From Chitinophaga caseinilytica (GTDB taxonomy: Bacteria > Bacteroidota > Bacteroidia > Chitinophagales > Chitinophagaceae): 64,000 nt of DNA. Each line of letters starts with the position of its first letter. The stretch's first letter is position 1. This document shows, piece by piece, positions 26,155 to 34,440 of the stretch. The stretch lies in the NCBI RefSeq assembly GCF_038396765.1, contig NZ_CP150096.1, forward strand, positions 2,897,001 through 2,961,000, given 5' to 3'. Under the pieces are notes generated by a model. That model had not been told where the DNA came from. It ran no database searches and was given only the letters and a program-made list of their open reading frames with translations. The translations under genes were made by a program, and so were the position numbers.

Positions 26155-26675
26155 TCTTTCTTCGTGAGATAGCCGTCTTGCGGCAACGCCTGTTTCATTC
26201 CCGAAAAACTGAAATTGGGCGTGCTGAACTCATTGCGCACCACCATGTAGCCGCTGATGATCCCCTCCTCGCGGAACGAAAAATAAACCTTGTTGTTCAA
26301 CAGCCACTCGTACGGGCTACACGGAAGCTCGTACGGCAAGCCGTTTTGCAGATCGGGTTTCATGATGAAATCGTACCGCTTTCCAGGCGTCATGATTCCC
26401 TTGATGTAACAGAAATCCCGGCGCTTCGTGATGTACCGTGGATCGCTTTCCATCTTCCCGTAAAAAAACATCCCGCTCGTACTGTCTATATGCAGCATGT
26501 AGCGAAGCGTTCCGAGGGAAGATTTGAACGAGATACAATAAGTGCCGGGCAAAGCAGCGGTTTTTTGCTGCATGAGGCGATTGATTTGCTGACTGTTTGC
26601 CTGCAGGGGCGCTGTGCACAGAAAAAGCACTGCAAGTAAACAAACAGTCGACCAGGAGTTAGAATGGCGGATCAT
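26151..26675 (-). CDS. Exported hypothetical protein
   Basis: 174 residues from ATG 26675, chosen because a signal peptide begins there (MIRHSNSWSTVCLLAVLFLC, cut near the ANSQ). The mature part has mixed beta-strand character with YMLHIDSTSGMFFYGKME and several aromatic residues. No family recognised. The 3' end overlaps the epimerase stop by three bases on the opposite strand. Confidence 0.7.
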   Translation of the reverse strand: MIRHSNSWSTVCLLAVLFLCTAPLQANSQQINRLMQQKTAALPGTYCISFKSSLGTLRYMLHIDSTSGMFFYGKMESDPRYITKRRDFCYIKGIMTPGKRYDFIMKPDLQNGLPYELPCSPYEWLLNNKVYFSFREEGIISGYMVVRNEFSTPNFSFSGMKQALPQDGYLTKKD

Positions 26676-26767
26676 GGCGACAGATTTGTTTATATAAAGG
26701 ACACACGTTTTGCCCTTTTGGTTGCATGCGATTACACCAGCGGAAATAACAGGATTAGTTGGAGAAA

Positions 26768-27028
26768 TCAGTCCGGATCGGGGATTTCGCGCCATTTGGA
26801 CGCGAAAAAGACATAAGCGCTCCTTCGCCCGGTGGCTTCGATGTACTTACCGGCCAGCTTGGCGAGGGGATTTTCAAATGGATTGCCGGAAGCCGGGCGT
26901 ATAAGGAAACAGTCGTCGGCCGTTTCCAGGTACACGCCCAGGCTTTCGCTTTTGGTATTCCTTGCAAAGGTCCGGAGCGTTAATCTCCCTTTTACCTTTT
27001 GCTGTTTTTCAGGTTTATCTTCTGACAT
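26768..27028 (-). CDS. Small protein overlapping the C25-like peptidase gene
   Basis: 86 residues from ATG 27028. Basic N-terminus (SEDKPEKQQKVKGRLTLRTF), then LGVYLETADDCFLIRPASGNPF, ending KWREIPDPD. No signal peptide and no known family. Its start lies 14 bases inside the upstream peptidase gene, so the two are very probably co-translated. By position it may be a partner, inhibitor or adaptor of the peptidase. A TTG five codons earlier (27043) is an alternative start. Confidence 0.7.
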   Translation of the reverse strand: MSEDKPEKQQKVKGRLTLRTFARNTKSESLGVYLETADDCFLIRPASGNPFENPLAKLAGKYIEATGRRSAYVFFASKWREIPDPD

Positions 27029-28499
27029 ATGTTCTTTCTCCAAGGATCTGTCCGGCCCTTTCCTTTATCACCAACACATTGGTTTCCTTGAACTTGCCGT
27101 GAAATTTCGAAGCCGAATATACGTGAAATTTCACGGGAGCCGCTAAGCCTTTGGACTGCAAACCTCGGGCCAGGGGAGCGGGGCCGCCTTCCATAACGAA
27201 AACTTTCTTGGTAGTCTTTCCGGGAAATTTATGTGCCTTGACGAGCGCCTTGATATTGGCAGGCTCCTCTTTCCCTGGCAGCGCTTTCGGCACGGAGAGG
27301 TACTGGCCGAGCATGACGCCCTTGGCCTGCATGCCCTCCCTTCTGTTCTCGCGTGCATCGCGGAGCTTGGTGGGAACGTTTACCGGCACCAGCGAAGGGT
27401 CGCCCAGGAGATAAAATTGCGACAAGGTTTTGATCTCGTAAGGATCGAGCGTAGGGCCCATTTCGTCGAGGAAACGCTGGCGCGCCTCCAGGAACGCGCG
27501 CCCCGTAGAAGCGCCGCGCAGAACATTGATAAGAAAATATTGGGTGATAAGGTCTGCCAGCCCCTGGCCTTCCGTTGGCCCGTACGCAATTGTGGAACTG
27601 CCCGCCACCGCAACGGCGTGCTGCAAAAGGTACTGCGACGCGATGCTCGGGTACCCGGAATCCGTAAGGCCGGGATCGTACAACTGCGCGCCGTAGCAGC
27701 ATTCCGCCGCCACCACCGTGCCTTTCGCGATCTTTTTCTCCAGCCATCCCGATGTATGGGAAATGGGATAACTACTGCCTTTCTGACCGTAATAATTCCC
27801 GTCTTCCAGGGCGCCGTGGCAGTTAATGAAGTGCGTTTTAGCCTTGAGCTGCGCGGGCGTCCAGCGGGGGCCTTTCGTAGGGGAGAGGTGCAGTTTTTCG
27901 GTATTGCCGAAAATGTTCTGCACGCTTTCTTCGGTGGATAGGCGCCATTCGTACACGCTGATAGCCAGATAGTTAAGATAATCTTTCTGGTTGCCGGGCT
28001 TGCTGGTGATAGCATCGCGGACGAGCGAATGGAAATACTTCGGGTCTTTCCCGCCGGGCAGATCGGGCAGGCGGCCCACCACCCGCGAAGGATTTACGAA
28101 TTTCCCGGGCTCGTCTGACCAGGGCTTGTCGCAGGCATACGGCAGATCGCTGGGAACGATGGCATCTTCGTCGTCCTGGCTGTGGATGAGGTTCTTCAGC
28201 GGCTGGAACGGGATCACGTCCTGCGCACCGGCGATGAGGATGTAATCGGGCTGGAAGTGTTTGTACAGCCCGTCTATGGCCCGTTTGTTCTGCCGCGCGT
28301 CTGCCTCGTTCTTCACGGCCGTGACTTTGCAGGTTTTCATGGTCTTGACGTCGTCAACAAACACGATCTCGGTGCTGAGGCCACGCGCTTTGTCGCCGGC
28401 TTTCAGGTCTTCGAGGTCTTGCAGGAATGCAGGAAGCTTGGCGCCATACTTCTTTTCCAGCGCCTTCCGATTGGAAACGATAATTTTATCCTTTTTCAT
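27015..28499 (-). CDS. Cytoplasmic C25 (gingipain/caspase-fold) peptidase-like protein
   Basis: 494 residues. Hallmarks of the C25 clan are visible: YILIAGAQDVIPF near 86, SRVVGRLPDLPG near 138, catalytic His in NCHGALED (His228), catalytic Cys in AAECCYGAQ (probably Cys267), and FYLLGDPSL near 362. Unlike secreted gingipains it has no signal peptide and no type IX C-terminal sorting domain. The last 120 residues (after about 375) are basic and unlike the peptidase core. It overlaps a small downstream gene by 14 bases. Likely a cysteine endopeptidase acting inside the cell; substrate unknown. Confidence 0.82.
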   Translation of the reverse strand: MKKDKIIVSNRKALEKKYGAKLPAFLQDLEDLKAGDKARGLSTEIVFVDDVKTMKTCKVTAVKNEADARQNKRAIDGLYKHFQPDYILIAGAQDVIPFQPLKNLIHSQDDEDAIVPSDLPYACDKPWSDEPGKFVNPSRVVGRLPDLPGGKDPKYFHSLVRDAITSKPGNQKDYLNYLAISVYEWRLSTEESVQNIFGNTEKLHLSPTKGPRWTPAQLKAKTHFINCHGALEDGNYYGQKGSSYPISHTSGWLEKKIAKGTVVAAECCYGAQLYDPGLTDSGYPSIASQYLLQHAVAVAGSSTIAYGPTEGQGLADLITQYFLINVLRGASTGRAFLEARQRFLDEMGPTLDPYEIKTLSQFYLLGDPSLVPVNVPTKLRDARENRREGMQAKGVMLGQYLSVPKALPGKEEPANIKALVKAHKFPGKTTKKVFVMEGGPAPLARGLQSKGLAAPVKFHVYSASKFHGKFKETNVLVIKERAGQILGERTYVRR

Positions 28500-28606
28500 G
28501 GATGCGGGGTTTTGGGGTTCAATTGCACTCCGAATTTACACTAATTCCAGTTATTGTGATTGTCGGCCGGAATGTGTAATTTTATCTTATAATAATCATT
28601 TGTAAT

Positions 28607-29863
28607 ATGGCGAAACCGTGTTATGTCCTTTGCTGCATGGCCCTTTTGCTCGGCCACGGGGCTTCTTCGCAAGTGGTGGCGCACATCACCGTGAAAGCGG
28701 GGGCCGTAAACCGTCACCAGACGATCATCCAGGTGCCGTTTGACGCGGAGCCGGGTAGGGTGTACCGCCTGGTGAGCGTGGAAAACGGGAAGAAGGTGGA
28801 GCAAAACGTTCAGCAGGAAGACGGGCAGATCGCCTGGCAGCTGCGCGGCGATCTGCCGGCGGGCACAGAGCGCACGTTCGATCTTGTGCTGCTGAAAGGT
28901 AAGGTGGACGTGCCTTTGAACAAACGCCAAATCACATATAAGGAAGAAGACGGCGGTTATACCATTTCCCGCGGCGAGCACCCCGTCCTGCATTACCGCA
29001 CCGCCATCATGGAGCCGCCGACCGGGGCCGATACGGCTTTCCGCCGCGGAGGCTTCATCCATCCCGCCTTTACGCCGCAAGGCAAATCGCTCACCAACAT
29101 CCATCCCAAAGATCATTTCCATCACCTCGGCATCTGGAGCCCCTGGACAGACACTGAATTCGAAGGCAAAACGGTAGATTTCTGGAACCTGAAAAAACGC
29201 TCCGGCACCGTGCGCCCCGTTTCCTCCCCGCAGAATTCCCTGACCGCCGGCAACGTGTTCGGCGGATTCCGGCAAATGCAGGACCATATCGTGATCGGGA
29301 ACCCCGATCGCACGGCCATGACCGAGCTGCTGGAAATAAAAGTCTACAACACGGCAGACGATCATTTCGTGTGGGACTACAATTCCACCCTCCAATGTGC
29401 GTCCGCCGCGCCGATCACGCTGAACGAATACCGCTATGGTGGTGGATTTGCCATCCGCGGGGCGGAAGAATGGAACAATGCGAACAGTAAAGTGCTGACG
29501 TCTGAAGGGAAAGACCGCAAGCAGGCGGATGGCTCGCTGGCGCGGTGGTTCATCGTGCAGGGCGCGCTGAAAGCCGGAAACGGCGGACTGCTCGTGCTTT
29601 CCTGTCCGCAGAACTTCAATTCCCCGCAACCCCTCCGCGTTTGGCCGGAAAACGACCAGGGTGGACAGGTTTTTGCGAACTTCAGTCCCACGAAAAACAA
29701 GCCCTGGCCCCTCGTGCCAGGCCAGTCATATGCACAACGCTATCGCATCGTTACGTTCGATGGTGAGTTGACGGCCGCGCAGGCCGAAGCGTACTGGAAC
29801 GATTACGCCTTTCCGCCGGAAGTTACGGTAGTGCCTGTAAGCAGGCCCGTTTCGCGGAGGTAA
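28607..29863 (+). CDS. DUF6807 (PmoA-like) exported protein
   Basis: 418 residues. Signal peptide CYVLCCMALLLGHGASS. The conserved core has HPVLHYRTAIMEPP, a histidine-rich HPKDHFHHLGIW near 165-176, and DFWNLKKRSGT, all typical of the Bacteroidota DUF6807 family that sits in polysaccharide-use genomes. Role unproven; the His cluster suggests metal binding. The 3' end overlaps the convergent deacetylase frame by about 60 bases. Confidence 0.82.
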   Translation: MAKPCYVLCCMALLLGHGASSQVVAHITVKAGAVNRHQTIIQVPFDAEPGRVYRLVSVENGKKVEQNVQQEDGQIAWQLRGDLPAGTERTFDLVLLKGKVDVPLNKRQITYKEEDGGYTISRGEHPVLHYRTAIMEPPTGADTAFRRGGFIHPAFTPQGKSLTNIHPKDHFHHLGIWSPWTDTEFEGKTVDFWNLKKRSGTVRPVSSPQNSLTAGNVFGGFRQMQDHIVIGNPDRTAMTELLEIKVYNTADDHFVWDYNSTLQCASAAPITLNEYRYGGGFAIRGAEEWNNANSKVLTSEGKDRKQADGSLARWFIVQGALKAGNGGLLVLSCPQNFNSPQPLRVWPENDQGGQVFANFSPTKNKPWPLVPGQSYAQRYRIVTFDGELTAAQAEAYWNDYAFPPEVTVVPVSRPVSRR

Positions 29864-30608
29864 TCCGTGTGGGAAACGAAAGTACCTTTCGTGCCCAGCC
29901 AGATCAGCCACCGGCGCATCTTTTCCTCCAAATGCGGGCCGCGCGCGCGTTTCACGTATACGGGCAGCTTATACCGGCCGATATCTTCCAGCTCCCAGGG
30001 GTGGAAGTAGCAACTGAAATAATCCTCTTTTTTAAGAATTCTGGCGGCACAGGTTTGCGAGAACCACAGCGGCATGTTTTTGACGCTGAGCCAGAAAACC
30101 GGGACGCGCATCCGCGGTGTCACCGAAGTCGGCATTTCCCAGATCGGCCCGAGGGCATGTACCTGGCGGGGAACGTGCCGGTTATCGTATCGCCCGGGTA
30201 GCCAGGTGGGGTTCACCGAAGCGTCGTACAGGTAACCGGCGGTATACAGGGCATCGAGGTCTACGGGTTGGAGCCGCGGCATCCGGAAACCGTTCACAGG
30301 CTGGCCCGAAATCCTTTCCAGTTCGAGCTTTGAGGCCAGCAGGTCGGGGTTTTCGAAACGGTCGTGGTAGTAAGCGTGGGAAGCGATCTCGTGCCGTTCC
30401 GCGATTTCACATACTAGTTCAGGGAAATGTTTCGCCCAGAAAGCGGTGATGAAAAAGTCCCCCGAACGCCGCATTCCACGAAGAGGTCCAGCGTTTTTCT
30501 CACGCCGGCTTCACTCACGCGCAGCTTCTCTTCCAGCGGGATGCGCTGGCCATACTCTTCGGGAATATCGAATTCCTCGACGTCTACACTGATCAGGATC
30601 TTTTTCAT
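29803..30608 (-). pseudogene. Polysaccharide deacetylase, frameshifted
   Basis: Two frames form one protein of about 268 residues. The start (30608) gives MKKILISVDVEEFDIPEEYG and runs to VRGTF; the rest (FITAFWAKHFPELVCEIAERHEI...) continues in another frame down to 29803. Joining them restores GTFFITAFWAKHFPE, which requires six T where the minus strand has five (plus-strand A run 30452-30456). NodB-type features are present: the DVEEFD metal motif and SHAYYH. The start overlaps the upstream glycosyltransferase stop (ATGA). Either a sequencing error, real decay or, less likely, programmed slippage. Confidence 0.8.
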
Positions 30609-31369
30609 CGTTTTACAAGCAGGCCCATGAAGTTAACGAATTCGCGCAGCAGCACGGTGCTCCGGAAATCGGAGAACTGAATGTCTGGCCGGCAGGAAAT
30701 AGGAATGGAACGGATGTTCAGCGTTTTATTGCGGCCTGCGCGCTTGACGAACTCGCTGTCGTACAGGAATCCATCGATGCGGGTAGACAGGAACTCCATC
30801 CTGCCGCGGCTATTGAAGGCTTTTAGCCCGGCCTGCGCGTCGGAAACGGGCAGGTGCAGCAGCCAGCGGTTCATGAGCCGGTTTACCCGGGTGATCATTT
30901 TCCGCGCGGGCGGCAGCATGGCCACGTACTGGCTTCCGCGTGCGCCGGCCACCACGTCAGCCCCTTCGAGCAATTGTTCGAAAGCGCGTTTCACCGCTTC
31001 TACGCCAAACGGGAAATCGTAATCGGTACAAACGATATACGATGCGTCGCTAACGGCAACGCCTAATCGGCATGCGTAGCCTTTCCCGCGGTTGACGGGG
31101 TGATCGATGATGCGGACGCCGGGGATGCGGAGCGCCAGTTCCTGCAACAGCGCGGTGTGCATGTTGCGGACGGACCCGTCGTTCACCAGTATCAGCCTGA
31201 TTTCCGTGCCGGGCATCAGCCCCTGCAGTTCCCGGAAATCTTTTGTCATTTGCCCTACCCAGCCTTCCGGCGGATTGCAGCAGGGAATGATGAGGTCAAA
31301 TTTTGAGGTTACCGTGTTTCCAGCAATAGTTAGGTTCAAATGGGACGGTAACCTGGTCAGTTCCAGCAT
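30605..31369 (-). CDS. Glycosyltransferase family 2 (dolichyl-phosphate glucosyl/mannosyl type)
   Basis: 254 residues. GT-A fold: FDLIIPCCNPPEGW, LVNDGS, the nucleotide-sugar motif VNRGKGYACRLGV, the DxD-like TDYDFPFG, and GARGSQYV. Similar to ALG5/DPM1-like enzymes that load sugars on polyprenyl phosphate. No membrane segment at the C-terminus. It overlaps the deacetylase start by four bases, so the pair likely builds or trims one glycan. Confidence 0.85.
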   Translation of the reverse strand: MLELTRLPSHLNLTIAGNTVTSKFDLIIPCCNPPEGWVGQMTKDFRELQGLMPGTEIRLILVNDGSVRNMHTALLQELALRIPGVRIIDHPVNRGKGYACRLGVAVSDASYIVCTDYDFPFGVEAVKRAFEQLLEGADVVAGARGSQYVAMLPPARKMITRVNRLMNRWLLHLPVSDAQAGLKAFNSRGRMEFLSTRIDGFLYDSEFVKRAGRNKTLNIRSIPISCRPDIQFSDFRSTVLLREFVNFMGLLVKR

Positions 31370-31757
31370 GTCTGTTTCAATGTTTTTAATTCACAGCTCG
31401 ATCGTTAGGTCCAAATAATAGATGCGCATTTCTCCGCGGGCCTTTCGCGCGCGGGATCAGGTTTTAGTTCACCGAACAGATTGACAGCATGAGAACTCCT
31501 CCGGGCATCCGTGCCCGCTGATTTCGCGAAAGCCCGTGTAACAAAGGCTTCCGGTGTAGGTATGGCCTGGGGAAAATTGGCCCTGTAAAATTGATGTGTT
31601 GGCCCGTGCCGTTACATCGGTCGAATGCATATTGTTAGGTTCTGTCTCTAAGACGTTCAAATATAGGAAGAACCCCTATTCTTTAAAAGCGGGACTAGAT
31701 AAAAATAAGTGAAATACTACGAATGTGGGAAGGCGAAAAGTCAGCCCTGTTGACGGA
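31370..31757. other. Gene-free stretch between glycosyltransferase and aldehyde dehydrogenase
   Basis: About 390 bases. A 63-codon minus-strand frame is present but has no features of a gene. I saw no clear promoter, terminator or RNA structure. Confidence 0.5.
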
Positions 31758-33113
31758 TTACTGGATATAAACCGTCTTGATATTGAGGAACTCATGCACC
31801 CCTTCGATGGAAAGCTCGCGCCCGTAGCCGGATTGCTTGATGCCGCCGAAAGGCAGCCGCGCGTCTGACCGTACCATGGCGTTGACGAACACGTTCCCGC
31901 TTTCGATGAGCGGAGCGAGGCGGGCCGCTTTTTCCAGGTCTTTCGTCCACAGGGAGGAGCCCAGGCCGAAGGGGGTATTATTGGCGAGGCGGATGGCATC
32001 CTGCTCGTCGTTGGCGGAGATTACCACTGCCAGCGGCCCGAACGTTTCCTCGTCGAAGGCCGTCATACCCGGTTTTACGCCGGCAAGGAGCGTGGCTGCG
32101 AAATTGGCGTTATGCTGCTCGCCGCCTGCCAGCAATTCCGCGCCCTGCCAAATCGTGCTCTGCAACTGGCTGTTGAGCTCTTTGGCGAGGTCGGTGCGGG
32201 CCATGGGGCCGAGATCGGTTTCGGGTAGGAAGGGGTCGCCCTGGCGCATGGACGTGATAAGGCTCTGGACCTGCTGGGTGAAATCTTCCGCGATGCTTTT
32301 CTCGACGATCCAGCGTTTGGCGGCGATGCACGATTGCCCGGCGTTCTGCATGCGGGCTTTCACGGCGGTGGCAGCGGCGGTTTTGAGGTCGGCGTCTTTG
32401 AGCACGATGAACGGATCGCTGCCGCCGAGCTCCAGCACGGTTTTCTTGAGGTGCTTCCCGGCCAGGGAGGCCACGCTCATGCCCGCGGGCGTGCTGCCCG
32501 TCAGCGTAACGCCCTGCACGCGGGGATCGGCGATGATGGGCTCAATATCTTTGGAAGCCACCAGCAGCGCCTGGAAAGCCCCTTCCGGGAATCCCGCTTC
32601 CAGGAACACCCCGGCAATGGCCAGGCTACAGCCGCTCACGTTGCTGGCATGTTTCAGCACTGCGGCGTTCCCTGCGAGCAGGTTCGGTATGGCAAACCGG
32701 AACACCTGCCAGTACGGGAAATTCCAGGGCATGATGGCGAGGATGATCCCTTTTGGCTCAAAAGCCGCGTAGCTCTTGCGCGCGTCAGACGCTATGATCC
32801 GCGGCTCCAGCATACTTTCGATGTTATTGGCGTAATATTCGGCCGTGGTTGCGCACTTCAGTACTTCGGCCTTCGCTTCCTTCAGTGTTTTCCCCATTTC
32901 CCGCGTAATGAGCTCCGCATGCCGGTCGACCTGCGATTGCAACAGTTCCGCCACTCTCCGCATCCATTCCGCCCGCTTTGGCACGCCGGCCTGCCGCAAC
33001 GCCTGAAAAGCACGGTGGCCGGCCTTCAGTTTGTCTTGCAGCTGTTCGGGCGTATGCGCCGGGTAGCTCGCGATGGTTTCTCCGTTGTAGGGGTATATGC
33101 TCTCGAAACTCAT
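31758..33113 (-). CDS. NAD(P)-dependent aldehyde dehydrogenase (succinate-semialdehyde type)
   Basis: 451 residues, slightly short for the family. It oxidises aldehydes to acids. Features: MPWNFPYWQVFR, the catalytic Glu in LELGGSDPF, catalytic Cys in NAGQSCIAAKRW, and PFGGIKQSGYGRELS near the end. The short N-terminus and the KRAEWMRRVAELL helix fit the succinate-semialdehyde dehydrogenase (GabD/YneI) branch; the exact substrate is inferred. It is divergent from the MFS gene. Confidence 0.9.
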   Translation of the reverse strand: MSFESIYPYNGETIASYPAHTPEQLQDKLKAGHRAFQALRQAGVPKRAEWMRRVAELLQSQVDRHAELITREMGKTLKEAKAEVLKCATTAEYYANNIESMLEPRIIASDARKSYAAFEPKGIILAIMPWNFPYWQVFRFAIPNLLAGNAAVLKHASNVSGCSLAIAGVFLEAGFPEGAFQALLVASKDIEPIIADPRVQGVTLTGSTPAGMSVASLAGKHLKKTVLELGGSDPFIVLKDADLKTAAATAVKARMQNAGQSCIAAKRWIVEKSIAEDFTQQVQSLITSMRQGDPFLPETDLGPMARTDLAKELNSQLQSTIWQGAELLAGGEQHNANFAATLLAGVKPGMTAFDEETFGPLAVVISANDEQDAIRLANNTPFGLGSSLWTKDLEKAARLAPLIESGNVFVNAMVRSDARLPFGGIKQSGYGRELSIEGVHEFLNIKTVYIQ

Positions 33114-33163
33114 ACTTTAAAGATAAGGATTTTTGCCCGGCGGCCGGTTTTGCGCGAATGCCG

Positions 33164-33171
33164 TACCTTTG
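33164..33171 (+). promoter_or_regulatory. -7 element of the MFS gene
   Basis: TACCTTTG, 19 bases before ATG 33191. It supports that start over a longer frame opening within the dehydrogenase gene. Confidence 0.5.
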
Positions 33172-33190
33172 CAGCCTGAACGTACGGAAC

Positions 33191-34366
33191 ATGTCTTTGA
33201 GCAAATGGAATATTGCGGTCATGGCCATCTGCACCGGCCTGATCGTTGCGAACATTTATTACGCACAACCCCTGCTGGTCCTCATTGCACGGGAATTCAA
33301 CGTCACCGAGTCCAACGCAGGACAGGTAACATTCTTCACCCAGATCGGCTATGCCCTCGGCCTGCTCTTCTGCGTGCCTTTGGGCGACAAGCTCGAGCGC
33401 CGCAGCCAGATCCTCGTCATGACGGGTTGTGCCGTTGCCGCCCTCGGTGCTGCGGCGCTTTCGATGAACATCACCATGCTGAAAATAACGGGTTTCGTTA
33501 TCGGTTTCACGTCTATCGTGCCCCAACTGATCCTCCCCATGGCCGCATCGCTGGCCGAGCCGCACAAGCGGGGGAAAGTGATCGGGGTGATCATGAGCGG
33601 GTTGCTGATCGGGATATTATTGTCGCGGACGATCAGCGGGTTCGTGGGGCAGCATCTCGGATGGCGCGCCATGTTCTGGATCGCGGCGGCATTGTCTGTA
33701 GGGATGATGATGGTGATGATGGTCTCTTTCCCGAAGAGCCGTCCGGCCTTTACGGGAACTTACGGTGCGCTCATGAAAAGCGTGTGGCAGCTCATGAAGG
33801 AACAGCCTTTACTGCGGGAGGCCTCCGTGATCAACGCGTGCTGCTTCGGGGTTTTCGGGCTTTTCTGGACCACTTCGGTGTTCCTGCTGAGCAATCCGCC
33901 GTTCAATTACGGGAGCGACGTGATCGGCCTCCTCGGCCTGGCAGCCGCTACGGGCGCGCTGGGAGCGCCGCTGATCGGGCGGGTGGCCGACCGGAAGAAC
34001 CCGCGTATCGCCATCGGTTACGGGATTTCGCTGGTGTTTTTTTCCTACATCATATTTTGGGTTTTCAGCAATTCGATCGCGGGCATCGTGGCGGGGATCG
34101 TGCTGCTCGACCTGGGGCTCCAGGGCGTGCACGTTTCCAATCAAACCCGCATCTACGCGCTGTTGCCGGAAGCCCGCAACCGCATGAACACCGTTTTCAT
34201 GACGGCGTCTTTCCTCGGCACGTCCCTCGGTTCCGGCATCGGGCTCTGGGTATGGGGCATCGGGAAATGGACGGGCGTTTGCATCGCGGGCCTGGCGCTC
34301 ACGGGGATAGGTATCCTGGTGTATGCGCTGACCTATAACCGGGAATCTTCGCTGCAGCGGGCCTGA
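33191..34366 (+). CDS. Major facilitator superfamily transporter
   Basis: 391 residues from ATG 33191 (MSLSKWNIAVMAI). About 12 membrane helices. The A-motif between helices 2 and 3 reads PLGDKLERR, and the repeat between helices 8 and 9 reads PLIGRVADRKNPR. It resembles the YgaY/YnfM-like drug:H+ antiporter group (NIYYAQPLLVLIAREF at the N-terminus). Substrate unknown. Ends at a strong bidirectional terminator. Confidence 0.9.
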   Translation: MSLSKWNIAVMAICTGLIVANIYYAQPLLVLIAREFNVTESNAGQVTFFTQIGYALGLLFCVPLGDKLERRSQILVMTGCAVAALGAAALSMNITMLKITGFVIGFTSIVPQLILPMAASLAEPHKRGKVIGVIMSGLLIGILLSRTISGFVGQHLGWRAMFWIAAALSVGMMMVMMVSFPKSRPAFTGTYGALMKSVWQLMKEQPLLREASVINACCFGVFGLFWTTSVFLLSNPPFNYGSDVIGLLGLAAATGALGAPLIGRVADRKNPRIAIGYGISLVFFSYIIFWVFSNSIAGIVAGIVLLDLGLQGVHVSNQTRIYALLPEARNRMNTVFMTASFLGTSLGSGIGLWVWGIGKWTGVCIAGLALTGIGILVYALTYNRESSLQRA

Positions 34367-34389
34367 TCCGCAGCAAATAAACGCATAAA

Positions 34390-34421
34390 AAAATCCCGTT
34401 CCGGTCTGGAACGGGATTTTT
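34390..34421. terminator. Bidirectional terminator between MFS gene and pyk
   Basis: ATCCCGTTCC and GGAACGGGAT with a 5-base loop, flanked by A and T runs, so it works on both strands for two convergent genes. Confidence 0.9.
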
Positions 34422-34440
34422 CTGTATGTGAAATGCCTGA

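Noticed and set aside
31469..31660. 63-codon minus-strand frame upstream of the glycosyltransferase gene
   Set aside because: No domain, no promoter and composition unlike neighbouring genes.
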